Origin: Amblyornis subalaris
Lineage: Eukaryota > Chordata > Aves > Passeriformes > Ptilonorhynchidae
Reading direction: 5' to 3'
DNA length: 64,000 bases
Assembly: GCA_018881555.1 (NCBI GenBank)
Contig: JACAXG010000012.1
Span: forward strand, 1,178,001 to 1,242,000
Below the pieces are notes generated by a model that was not told the origin of the DNA, made no database searches, and saw only the letters and a list, made by a program, of their open reading frames with translations. Each line of letters opens with the position of its first letter. The stretch's first letter is position 1. This document shows, one piece after another, positions 1 through 12,900 of the stretch. The translations under genes and the position numbers were made by a program.

Positions 1-3000
1 GCATTCAGAAGTTATTATTGTATAATCTAGTTACAAAATTTAAGATTTTTCCTAATTAGGATGCACCTAAAGACCTCAGCATAGTAAAGGCTACCTCCTG
101 TTGTTCTACTGTTTTGGATATATGGCAATCAGCATCATGCAGGATGAGATTTCAAATTAAAAGCCACATGAAAGTTACTTTTCTAGTAGGAAAAGTAACT
201 TTAAGAAATTTCAGATACGCAACACTGGAGTTTCTAGTGCAGCTGCACAGTACCATAAACTGAAGGGCATATTCAAGAAACTGAAACACATTCTTGACTC
301 ATTTTGTCTAAATTTTCACTGGGACAGGAGTCTGTGAGTTCTAAAAATATGTATGAGAACAGCTAAGCAATATAGCCATTGTAATTACTGATGTCTTAAA
401 AGGCTTTGGAGGGGTTGTTTATTGCTTTTTTTTGGTTTTAAGATAAACAATTGTGCTAAAGTGTCATTGTAAGCCAGAGCCAGAAGCTATTAAAAAGAAA
501 CAGGAAGTTACATACCACATCTCCTAGATATTAAAACTTCTTTGTTCCTTAAGAAGGACTATTTAATGCTTAGCCTTCTAGAAAAACTGGAGCTATGTCA
601 CTTTGTGTCAGACACTCTAAGAGATACTAATGAAAATGCCCTCAGTCCCCATAATCCTCTGTGGCTGATTAGGTACAGTAGGAGAAGTTGTTTCATTAAT
701 TTGAAGGCCATTAGCTTGAACCCTCATACTGACCTGAAAGTAATGTTTTATTCATGTTGTAGTGCTGTTCTCAAAACTCCAGAAATAATTAAAAGGACAA
801 TCCTCAAACCTTAGACCCTTGATTTATGAAGCTGGATACCCAGTTAATTATTGCATTATGAAAAAAACGGGAGTAGGGACTCAGCAGTCCTGATATATTA
901 TTACTGCCGTCTCCCTGTGAAAAGCTGATGGGTAATCATATACATATCAATGTCTTCAATTCCACAAACATTCCAGTTATTTCCACAGGTCACAGTTTCC
1001 CTTTCTTTTAGATTTAAAAAAATTTAGACATTAGGTTAAACTCAGGCTCCATTAGATTTTTGAGGCAAAAGTCCGAAGTTCAGGAGTGTCAGCTAAGATT
1101 CATCAGCAGTCAGTGAACAGCTACCCATAGCCATTACTCAAATGAAACACAAGATGGCTCAATCCACTACAGGAAGAAAAGAGGGTATTCTTCAATAAAA
1201 GATGACAAAAACTTATGCCCAGCTTTAGAAATTAGGTTTCTAGTTTTCCTAGATACGAGCAGGAACTCATTGCAGTCAACAGTCAGTTTTTCCAGTCAAC
1301 CTTTCAAACAATCAGTCCGCTGAATTTTTATTAGCTGTTGTTTGAGTGGTGTTCAAGGTTTGTTACCTTTTGAGTGTAATGAAATTATTCAACCTGAAGA
1401 GCAAAGGCACATACGTATGAATGAAGTTCTCAAAAAATAGAGTTGTTAAAAATCTCTCATGATCCAACAGATAGACAATGTTATTAAGAAATACTGAAGA
1501 CTAGTGAATAGAAAGTCTGCTGATCCATGCTTACCTTTTTTCAGCAGAAGTATCTCTCTCTTTATATCTAGCAATCAAAGAAACATAGTGAAAATTCAAG
1601 ACAAAGATTTACGCCCTCTGTAATCAACACAGGCATCCCACACCATCCTTGTAGTATGATTTAGTCACATCTCTTCCTTTATGCACCTCATTGCCAATAG
1701 TCACTGTTGATTCCATCTTGCTTGGGCATTGACAAATCTTGTGAGTGTGGTAATACATTATCTTTAGAGGAGCTTTTTTCATATATTAAATCAACTCAGA
1801 TAAGTGAGCTTCAATGAAACTTACAGAACACATTCAAAACACATGAAACTCTTCTCATGTTTTACTGTCATTCAACTTTTCCATATATCATCAGACTACA
1901 ACATACTGAAGCACTGACTACAGTCAGCCGAGATTCAAATTATATATAGCATTACTGTCAGCACTCTTCCATTTCTGCACCAAAGTATTTTTGATAAAAG
2001 AGACTAAACCCAAATCTTGTTCTTAGAGCTACAGCACCAAGAACCATTTACCGTTCCCTTAATGGACATAATCTCTTCCCTTTATTTCTGTTAGTGCTAT
2101 ACTAGCACTTATCTCAGTATGGATCACATATTCTACGCTGCTGTTTCCTTTTCCTTCTTTTCCAGTATATTTTGGTCTTCCTAATATTTCCTTGCAGGCA
2201 TTAATCTGCTTCTTTAAGTTACAAGAAACAGCAAAGAGGAATGCAAACAAAACCAATATAATCAATATATGCAGTAGTTCTTACTACTCCTCTTATAGCA
2301 AAACAATTACTTCTTACGTAAACTGACATATTGATCAAGTTGCAGTATGAGATACACGTCAGATTCACAGCTATGAAACTGCTGATTTGAATTAACTTAC
2401 CAGCATTAAAAAAACCCATACAAACTGAATATGGTTTAAGATCACCAGAGCAAATCTTACTCCAGCACACAACTTGAGTACATACCAGAAAGAGATGAAA
2501 GTACAACACTATACCCTCTGTATTTCCCTACTTCACAGTGATCCCTGGAAACTATGTATGAGATAGAACATTTCCTTTACTACTTATTATGCCTGTGATG
2601 TTTAAATCCCCATAAACCAGGATTAGGAAAGGACAAAAGGTACTTTAAAGACACCTGCCATCATCTCACGCTCATCCCAAGTTAAACACAGCGAAAGACT
2701 AGGGATTTGTGGGCCATTTTCCATTTTAGTTTGACCTTTGGGTTTTAACACTATAAGGTTATATTAGAAGAAAGTTATTCCAAATATCATTCTCTCTGGG
2801 ATTCGGCTAAGGGCTAGACTAAAAGAATAAAAGATTTTCCATATTCTGGAATACCAAAGAGAACCATTATTATTTTTGAGATTACCAAACCTGTCACAAC
2901 TGACCGATTTCCTACACTCCGTGCCCTCAGTGATATGCTGCAGAAAGTGCCTTTTTTTTTCCCCCACAGCTAAAGGTAGTTTCTTAAGGGTCACATTCCC

Positions 3001-5218
3001 AAAATGATGCTAAAGAATCTATCATCCCTGCTCATGTTTCACTGTTTCTAAATATAGAGGACATAAACATATTTCAAGTAAATTTTTTCACTAAAACCTA
3101 CTATCTAGGAGCCTAACCATATTTTTACACTGTTCTATCCAATTAACTTTTCATTCTAATTGAAGCTTTGGGTGCCACTATCAAATGAGCATGTAAAGTT
3201 ATTCTCCTAATTGTTTTTATCACTAAAGCCTGAATAACAACTGCACTGGAACCCAGTATGTCAACTATTTTTATGTAGTTTAGATATAAATTTAAACTTT
3301 GATTTTTATGTGTGGACATGCACAGATTCTAAATACGAAATTTAAATGCTATCTCTCTATGCAGGAAACACAGTAATATATTAATTGTTTGCAACCTACT
3401 TACACAGATTTATGATGAAACCATTCTGCTATCATAGCAATTGCTAGCTAGCTAAGTTCCATCTATTGCTTTCAAAATTTCAAAAGCCAGTACTACATTT
3501 TAAAGAACTATTAACAATGTCTAAAAACCAGATAAGCATTTGTAGGGTAGGAAATTCCAGCCCACACACTAAGATTTAATTCTGGTATCAAATCACTAAT
3601 AGAAGTCTAAGTTCCAAGATACAAGATGATTGGTGTGATTTACAGGGACTATGGGAGTTGGAAACTCTTCTGTGCTTCCTTCCTCTTGCTACCTCTCTTC
3701 CCTACCCAGCTGCTGAGCAGGAGCTCCCCTGTAAGCAGCCCTTACAATGTGCATTATGGCTACAGACAGCCCAGGAACACAGCTGTATTTCATGCAGTTT
3801 AACTGAAAATATCTTCATTGGGTTCGATTCATTTTGTATTTGTGAAAAACAAGAGCAGACAAATAAGATGTTGACTCAGAATATAAGTTCAAGTATGCCA
3901 GTAAATTTTACAGAAAAGAGCACAGAACTAATCCAGTGTTACTGTAGATGATTTGAGGAGAGGAGCAAGGAAGATGAAAAAAATGTGGGTGCATCTTCCA
4001 GTGTCTCCACCACAACCCACTCTCCCAGATATGGTCAGTCTGAATGTGCTATATATAGCATAGAGACTCTCATTTCAGTCAGATTCCCAAACAGAAGTTT
4101 TGCCCTTGATTTAAACACCCACAGGAATAATGCATTTGTTAGATTTTTGATACACTGCTGGCACACATGCTTGCAGAAGCACAAAATCAATTGACAGCAG
4201 GTATTGAGCCTTCTGTACAAAAGAGTTGAATATTCTTAGGGACTTAATCACACACTATTGCTCTTGTAGCATTCATGTAACTCATTGCTCATTTTAGAAT
4301 CCAGTCACAGAATGGACAGGCCAAAAATAAATGCAAATATCTGTAAGCTATTTGAACACACTGAATATTGGTTTGGCGAGTTTACCGAACAAGATAATAA
4401 AATATTCCCTTGTCGTTTTAACGCCATTTTGATCGTTATGTCTGCATTCCCGTATCTGCCAAACAAAGCAGAGATCGTAACTACTGTCACTTGTTTTCTT
4501 AAACTAAAGTAATACACCGCCCCTACACACCATTAGTGAGGAGGATCAGAGGTAAAGTTTTCCAGGGAACATTATACGTTTTCAGACTACTTAAGTTTGC
4601 AAGTCTAATAGTCTGTTGAATTTAGTTTTTGTTTATTTAAACTGTCTGGAAGAATCCTCTCAGATTTTTGTTTGCAGCTCTTTTACTATTTGATTTACAC
4701 AATTTTCCACAAAGGATTAATGACAAAAAGGAGTCAACAGAATCTTTACCATCAAGTCAAATGCAACATCAGAAAAGAGCTCGGTTTCACACACACATTT
4801 GCCAAAATGAGCCCTATTTTGTTTTAATTTGCATTTGTGTTGTGACATGTTGCAAGTTGACTCAAATTCTGCAGCTAGAGTCTGTCTGCTCCTTTTCTCA
4901 GCAAATTTCTTCAGGTGAAAAAGTGGGAGATGTTTGGAAGGAAGCCTGGTTCTTTTAATCTTATCTAAGCAGTCCTGAAAGGAGTTGCAGCTGAAGATAA
5001 GGGATGTCGAGTCACATGCCTTTTCTCCCTTAGAGTTTGTATTGTATATGGGGAATGATCCCATTCCTGTAACACCAATTTTAAGCCACTGCAATTCCAG
5101 CATCTTTACAGGAGTTGTTCCTGATACACACAAATATGAAGAGAACCAGGCATAGTCATAACATTTAACTGTGACAGTAAAATTAGGACTACCGTCCACT
5201 GCCATTGCAATGCCATGT

Positions 5219-5238
5219 AAAAAAAAAAAAAAAAAAAA
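5219..5238 (+). repeat. A20 homopolymer
   Basis: An uninterrupted run of twenty A. It could be the tail of an old retroposed copy lying to its left, but there is no AATAAA in the preceding 60 bases and no recognisable parent gene, so simple homopolymer is the safer call. Confidence 0.85.
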
Positions 5239-7631
5239 GCCATGCTTTGCCTTTGAAGTGATCTTTACTTGAGCTGCCCCTGGCTAGAAGGGTTTAAGGG
5301 GAGGAGGAGAAATTTTTCCTCATCTCTGAGGTGACATTTAACAGACCTGGGAAACAGACGTCTATCACCTGTGACGGCCTATTCTGGAAGGCCTATGGCA
5401 TGAATGACTTCTAAAAGCAAATAAAATAGTAATGCATTCAGTACACTTAACGTCTCATTCTTTGACAAAGGAGTTCTTCCTTCTTGATTTTATCTTCTTC
5501 CTGATAGTAACCATTACCAACAGGGCTGAGATGGACCAAATACCTGACACAGTGAAGACTGTAGCAAAAAAATGCAATACTCAAAGAATCCTACTTCAAA
5601 ATCCTTGTAAACTCTGCAAATTCCTCCTGCTTGCATTTGACAGAGTAACTCTGAACTATGCACAGCATGCTTCATAATATACAATGATCAGAACCAGGAG
5701 CAAGCATTTACATTTCAGGCAACACCACTTTTTTTTTCCCCAAAATTATTTTAAAATCCATCCAGTAGAACTTCATATATTTAGAGTGGGGTAAGAAGTT
5801 CGGCTCCAGGCTGGAGTTCTCAAGAGGTTCTCAAGCCAAGGAGGCAAAAAGGTCTAAGATCCACTGTTTTGCACCATGCTACAAGTAATGGGCAGGTTGT
5901 TCATGTAAGTGGTTGCAGCTTTGTCTAGGTCAGGCTTCATGAGCATGCAGAAAAAAAAAGGTACTGTTGTTTGCTTCAACCTAACCTTACTTCATCATCC
6001 ATCATCTCACAATTCCCAGTTACAATTTAGAATAGTCATCCCAGGACTCAGGAACCTCTACAGGGATGTGGTAGTTGTCGTTATGTAACTCATGAAAGGG
6101 ACTTTTGAACCATATTTTGAGCAGTTCTGTCCCACAATGCTCCCAGCATCTCTAATGTCTACGAACCACTGTGAAACAATCAGAGATTCTCCACAGAAAA
6201 AAAGTCACTAATCTGTAAAATACATATCTTCAGTTGATATCTCCACACTAAAAACTGCCTAGTTAGAACAAAAAAGATGCAATGAAGATGTTTCAGGATC
6301 CCACTCACAGACAATAGGTACTTCAATGTTCTCATATTCAGCTAACATGCATTTAAAGTTCTGACCTCAACATACAGTCTCAAGAATATAAGAAATACAG
6401 AACTAAGAAGTTTCTTAACTTTAACCACAAGGAACATTCCTTCCCAGTTACGACAGCTTCAGCACTACCGCCTCACTCTTGGAAAGCAGTTTCATCAGGG
6501 AAAAAAGACTTCCTGAAAACATGAGCAATAAATGCAGGTAATTAAAAGAAATTGGAGAAGGAACAGACTGTTAGGCTACCTTTGGATCCAAAAAGAGATA
6601 GAAGAAATGAGCTTGTAATTTGCTCACTTTGGAAAGCTTCTTAAATGAATTTTATTTAACTAGTTTTATACCTTTACACATTCCCTTGAATTTGATTACT
6701 CTTTTCTGAAGGTCTTCGTACTCTGAGATGACCCAAAACAGAATTAATTTTAACCATGAAAACATTACAGAATACTTTGAATCACCATTTTCATTTCAGC
6801 TGAATCATTAATAGTCACAAACAGAGCATAGCAAAACTAATTTACTATTATTTGATGTTCTCTAAGTAATGTTTTTATTTTCCTGTCCATCAGGTGATGA
6901 CATGGTTAACATAAGGAAATGCAATATAGCCTTAGACATTTATTGTGTATGCAGTATCTAAAGCTCGGTTAAAAATACTTTTGTGAAGAGAGTGTAGAAA
7001 TGCCATCATTAAAAACCCCCTTTATTTTCCACAGTGCAGAAAAACTGAAGATTGTCAAGTGGTTTTCAGAACAGAAAGTTGAAGGTCTGTCACATGACAA
7101 TAACTAAAAAGGTCTAAGTTCTTATATAAAGGAAAAGTGCATGCAAAGGGCAGCAATATACTAAGCAGACTAGGTTACCTAACAAACTCTCTCAGTCATT
7201 CCAATAGGCAAGGCTATTCATACAAGAGATCTTACCCAGGTCCCCTTTTTTCTCTACGTCAAGGACACCTCTTGNCGCCCACACTGCACTACAAGCCAGG
7301 AAGGAGGATAAATAAGCTATTCCCATCCTGATATTTCTGATCCATAGGCATTAGCTATGCCCAAATAGACCATTCAACAGAAAAAGAAAACTATAAAAAC
7401 ATCCACCACATTACATGCTTTGGTCTCTTTTTGAACCAAAGTGGCTATAGTGATAGCACACTTACTCCTACATGACATCAATTTCCTGAAGTTTTGAAAA
7501 AAGCTGTTAGCTGTAGTAATAGCCTTGCTTTATCAGTCGTCTCTCAGCAAACCTCTGCAGTCAGCAAGGACCACGCAACACTCATACTTGAGTTAAGGCT
7601 GACACCCTGTGGATGTATCTTTTAACTGATT

Positions 7632-7710
7632 TTTTTGGTGGTTTTCTTTTTTGTTGTTGCTTTTTGGGGTTTTTTGGTTGGTTGGCTTGTTTGGTTTGGG
7701 GGGGTTTTTT
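7632..7710. repeat. T/G-rich low-complexity tract
   Basis: The plus strand is almost only T and G here, in runs such as TTTGTTGTTGC and GGTTGGTTGG. The minus-strand open frame across it is a Pro/Lys/Gln low-complexity artefact. Confidence 0.7.
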
Positions 7711-8989
7711 GTATGTCAACCTGATTTTATAAGAACTGAGATTCCACACTGAGATCCTACTCCAGACCTTCAGGACTCTTCTAAAAAACATTTGAAAAGA
7801 TTCAGTTGTTCAATTAGATACATAAGATAAAAATAAATCAGCTGAAAACTCACACTATATATAAAATTACTTGTTTTCTTAAATAAGATGTTTTGTAGCA
7901 CTACGCACAAGCATTTACAAGTTTAGAATCCTGCAAGCTTTAAAAAATTTAGGGAATCTTGTCCACCTGTCTAATCATTACAGTTAATAGATGATAATAC
8001 CAGAAGTAAAGTAGAAAGATGTTTTGATATTAAAGCTCTGTGGTAGGTTAACTACTTCAGAAATGGACATCTATTTTCTGTATTTCCACATAATCCTTTT
8101 TACGAGAATTACAAACTGTAAGTATGGTATTAGATTCAAGTATTAGTGATTATTCAGTAACTGCAGTATTAATACATAGCTTCTAGCCATTGAGTTTCAA
8201 TCTAACACGAAGGGAAGTAATTTTTTTTGTGGAAGTAGAATACACAACACACGTAAAATGATCACCATACACTTTAAAAATAAGTTTACTTTCTATGTCT
8301 CTTGCTTCATTTGTTTCAAAAGCATCAATACTATCACATACAAATCTATTTCGATTAGGGGAGTACCATTAAATGTAACTCAGAGAAAGGTAAGTCATGC
8401 ACATGTTTGTGAAATACTGAAAAACAGAAAAGTTTACATTATTCTCCCTCAAAGACATCAGCTGTTATGATTTTGTCCAGGCATGGTTCCCAAAGGAACC
8501 AATACTTGTCCTCACTACAAAAATATGTTATACTGCACTGAATGTGTCACACNGCTTTTGTGAATACTTACGCATCTAAAAACACAGCCTCTTCCCTCAG
8601 CTTCATACTGCTGACTGTATTCCCTCACTCCTGCAGCGGGTTTTTTTGGCTATAGCAGATGCTTAAGCAATTTTGTAAGTCAACTCTGCAGTAGGAACCA
8701 CGTTTGTTTTTCAGAAAGCCACTAACCATTTTGTCCTTCACAATATTTACTATCTGCACTCCTGGGAAAACAATCCTCTCAGGTTAAATGGACTTCAGCC
8801 TTCCGAGCTCCAGAGGCCTTTACAGTGGTTGCCCATAAGAGCCAAGCTGGTTGCCCTCAGAAGTGGAGTTGGCTGGTTGTATGCAGAGCTGCTGCAGCAG
8901 TTTCAGCTCTACATACCAGCTTAGTGGCAACAGGCAATCAAATGTTGCTTTTAAAAACGTTTGTTGTTTGTCTGTTGTTTCCCCTTGGG

Positions 8990-9140
8990 CTGAGGCATAG
9001 GGGCAGAGGCAGCAGCTGCAGGTGCTGCCCCTGGTCCGCACGCTGCCGGGGACACAAGGCCGACACAGCCTATGGTCCCCAGCAGCACAGACTGAGAGAG
9101 CAAGTCCCAACCTCGTTCCCGCCTACTCGCTTTGCTTCCG
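8990..9140. other. Small GC/CpG-rich patch in AT-rich DNA
   Basis: GC content and CpG count rise abruptly compared with the flanks. No start codon with a recognisable product, TATA box or splice donor stands out, so it may be a weak distal promoter or enhancer, an old repeat, or chance. Confidence 0.3.
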
Positions 9141-9603
9141 AGGTCTAACGCAATTCAGTTTCCACCAAGCTGCATTTTATTCCCGTGCTTCTTAAAGCAA
9201 CTTCTTAACCACCTTCTGTAACGCCTCTACTTAGGTCCTGCAATAGTCAGATACAAAATCTGGTACTAAGCTTAAAGACAGGTTTTTAAGGCTAAAAGGC
9301 AAAATTCAGCTGGCTTGGTGCTCCACATATTTAAAAATAGAGATGATTAAACACTGCCTATTGCTGTCAGTTGTATCTGTGCAATTACATTCAATAATTA
9401 TCGCATTTCATTAAGCCCTTAAGTCACCAAGCCATGCCACAGACTCCTGCAGCAAATATGTGCCTACACATAAGAACATATCTATGGACTGTGCTACAGG
9501 CACACCCAAAGGAAAATTCGAACACCATAAAAATGAATAGAGTTCCTCCTAACATCACAGAAGGAACTTGATGCTGTTTACATTCTACAAGTTTTCATTA
9601 AGA

Positions 9604-9972
9604 AATCATAGAACAGTTTGCATTGAAAAGGACCATTATAAGTCACCTAGTCCAACCCCCCCTGCAGTGCGCAGGGGCAACTTCAACCCGATCAGGTTGC
9701 TCAAAGCTCCATCCAACCTGACCTCGAATGTTTCCCGGGATAATACATCTGCCACCTCTCTAAACAACCTGTTGCAGTGTTTTACCATTCTCATTGTAAT
9801 GAGCATCTTCCTTATATCTAAACTCTTTCAGTTTACAACCATTACCCCTTGTTGTATTCCAATAGGCCCATCTTACTTATAGGCCCTCTTCAAGTACTGA
9901 AAGGCCACCATGAGGTTTCCCTTGAGCCTGCTCTTCTCCAGGCTGAACAACCTCAACTCTCTCAGCCTTTAA
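9604..9972 (-). mobile_element. CR1 LINE, truncated 3' end
   Basis: The stretch reads as the avian CR1 3' end in reverse orientation. It opens with AATCATAGAAC, then AGTCACCTAGTCCAACCCCC, then a GATCAGGTTGCTCAAAGC block, then CAACCTGTTGCAGTG and CTTCTCCAGGCTGAACAACC, all hallmark CR1 segments in that order. The element is 5'-truncated as most CR1 copies are, and diverged, so it is a dead, older insertion. Open frames across it are not genes. It is the clearest single marker that this is a sauropsid, most likely avian, genome. Confidence 0.92.
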
Positions 9973-12900
9973 ACATATGCTTACACATACCTTTTTTAAA
10001 GCCTCTGAATAAGGTAAAGTTTTACTAGTTTATGAGAGTGAAGACCTACCCCTGACTCCAGTAGCACAGCATTTAACCACAAGGAACTGCTGTGTAATAG
10101 GGCTGATGTTTCACTCAGGGCTCACCAAGGGGTTTGTGAAGACCTATAGATACCCACTGACATTCAGATGTCTACCAGAGTTCATGCCAAGCTGTAAATA
10201 ATGGCACCAATTCTGTCGGGAGCAGTGTTGGCCAGCTGCATCTCCAGGACAGGGGCAACAGGGAGACCCAAATGGGACAGCAGAGCTGGGCCTCTCCTCC
10301 CATTGTCCACAGCAAGGGAGATGGGCAGGCTAGGAGCAGCCCTAGCCCAGGGTATCAGGTACCAACATGGGACAGGATGGGATATCAGCACACCCAGGCA
10401 GGGCTGTGGTAGAGCCAGTGACCAACCTCCCATTGCATCACTATGGCCAAGACTCATGGCCTCAGACTGAGCTGAAATAGAGCCCTCAAGTGCCAGGGGT
10501 AGGGGTGGGGGTGCCAGGTGAGGTTGGTCAGGATCATTAAAGGATCTGAGAGCTAGTTTACAAGCACAATTACTGCTCTGAGCTCAGAGTCTAAAGCATA
10601 TTACAACCAGTTTAAAAATAGGTCAAAAGATCAAATTCTAACATTTATGCAAGTTTAGAGTTATATTGACAACAACGGTTGTAAGACAAATGTGTGCCTC
10701 TTTACAACACTATTAGTAATCACCTCTCTGAAAGACAAAATCTATTCCCAGTATGAAAAGGATTAGAACTTTAGAACTGTATAGAACATGACTTTTTCTA
10801 CCAAATCTCTGTCCTTTGCTAAATACAGTGCACTACGTACAGCAACATGCTTTAACTAGCTGATTATATCTCCAGCAGAGTTATTCCTCTTACAGTTATT
10901 AGAAAATATCTTCTCAAAATGTGCTAGGTGAGATTAATGCATCTGCTATTTATTCCACCTTCTTTAAAAATATATGAGCTTCCACTCCTTAAAAAAGTAA
11001 TTACTGTATTTAAAAAATAGGTTTGTATTGCTAATTACAGTTATCAACATGAAAATCAGGCAAGTGGAAGAAAACAGTTATGCAAAGTATACTGTACAAT
11101 AGAAGTAACTGAGGTCTAACAGCAAATTCAAAATAATTACTTGTCAAAGTACGTTTTCATTGGCATCAATGTAACAAATCAAATTAAATCTTTAAGATTT
11201 GGTTTAGTTTTATTTTTAAAAGTATTGTCAATCTAGTTAAATGTTCAATACTATCAAATGTTAAGTCAAATATTTAGTATGTTAAAACTGTAGCTGTACT
11301 ATTTTATTAGTGTGCTTTCATTCTCTTGTTAGGCTAAATGCTACAAATACTTTTGAAAATAACTTATTTATTTATAGATGTGTTTACATACTTAGGCTGT
11401 AAGATGTAAAATATCTCTTGGTGAGGGAAACTGAAAATTAAAGGAGAACTATTCAAATAAAAGTAGAAATAACCAAATACCTTAAAAACAAAACAAAATC
11501 TTTGATATTGATTGATATTGCATGCAGATTATGGGTATTTACTTACCACCAAAATGCTCAGAGTGAGTTTTTGGCTGTATTGTCTAGAGATAAAATAGGA
11601 AAGTACTGAAGACAGCCTCCTCCCTTTTATGCCTTGCTAGAGTTTTTTTCTTGGTGCACCTCCTGAAAAATGTTGCAGAAGAGCAGTATTAAAAAAGAGG
11701 GAAATGGAGAGCCACAGTCATACCAGCTGCAAAAGAAAAAGATATGTTAACTACTCCAGTCTCAAAGAATCATTAAAATTTGTTGGGAGCTACAAAAAGA
11801 GTAAGTCTTTGCCATCAAAGCCTTTGCTTACAGCATTTTCTATGACAGTGGGTTTAGATGAAAACATAATAAACTTGATTTGCTTTGATCAGCTCTTTCA
11901 GACTACACGCTCAAGATTTGTACCAAAAAGCAGAGACAAAATTCTGGTTTTGCTGCAATCAATAGTTCTGCAACNACCACCATGAATACCAAGATTTCAT
12001 TATAGGTTTTTATAAGGCTGTGCCATTAAAGGATCATTTTTCATACAGAACAACCAGGTGTTGTTGCAGAACATAACTCCATATTAAAAAAATTTTAAAC
12101 CATAACTTCAAGAGTTGACAAACAGAAGTAATTTGTCAAGACTTAACCTTACTTAACTGACTACTCAGCCTGAATCCTGGGCTGTCAACTTCACTAGAAC
12201 ACATTTTGCAGTCAAAAGGTGAAATACAGGTTTTTATTTTATCTTTCTTCAGATGCAATCTTCAGTAAAGTTTTGATTTTTTAAAATTTTCTTGTTCAAT
12301 TACTCTAAGTATTTGAACTTTTGAACTGTTTTTCCTAAAATTCGCATATGTGATACAGGTCTGTGAACCACATTCTTTATAACATTGCTGTTTAATATCA
12401 GGATTCAAAATATTGTAAATGGTGTGCTTTCATTATTTCTCAAGTTCAAGTCAGGTAGGTTTTTGTTTCTTCTGGGCACTTTGGTCATGTACTGACATGT
12501 ATAGTACAAGGAAATAAATACTCTTGAAAGACCATTACACCATGATGCAGTCAGGTTAAATAGTCAAGACTATCCTGAGGCCATGAAACACTAGAAGAAG
12601 ATTGTGTGAAATGTGTGTATTTTTAACAGTTCACAGCAGACTTGATGTGTGAATAATTCACACTGAGGTAGCAAAAAATTCAAACACATTTCAGGAGCAT
12701 CATGTCAAGCTCTTTGGGACCAAAAAAAATCACCATAAGAGCAGAGGAAAATCGAAGGCATGATCTGTCTGCTTCATGCTGCTCCCACAAACTGGGCTCC
12801 CTGGTGGTTCAGTATTCCTTTAGCATATAGAAATATTCAGATGGTATTTTGCCAGGTATGCTGGCTCATGATCACTCCATCTCCAGTGCTGTTGCAGGCT

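Larger units (their letters stand above)
1..9603. other. AT-rich intergenic DNA, no gene recognised
   Basis: No exon, RNA gene or conserved protein motif can be supported on either strand. The short open frames here lack recognisable domains, convincing splice sites or codon structure. Visible content is an A20 run at 5219-5238, a T/G-rich low-complexity tract near 7,630-7,710, a CpG-retaining AT-rich stretch near 4,360-4,500, and a GC-richer patch near 8,990-9,140. In human the gene next to BBS5 on this side is LRP2, but I see no LRP2 exon here. Confidence 0.6.

Noticed and set aside
4717..5205. 162-codon open frame on the minus strand next to an A20 run
   Set aside because: No recognisable domain, no supporting splice sites, and the A run is on the wrong side for a minus-strand retrocopy. 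Lack of stops alone is weak evidence.
8820..9148. Two opposite open frames of about 100 codons
   Set aside because: Mirror-image frames in a GC-rich patch; neither resembles the LRP2 N-terminus expected nearby, nor any other protein I recognise.
9568..9882. 104-codon plus-strand open frame
   Set aside because: It lies almost wholly in the CR1 3' end and is antisense to the element.
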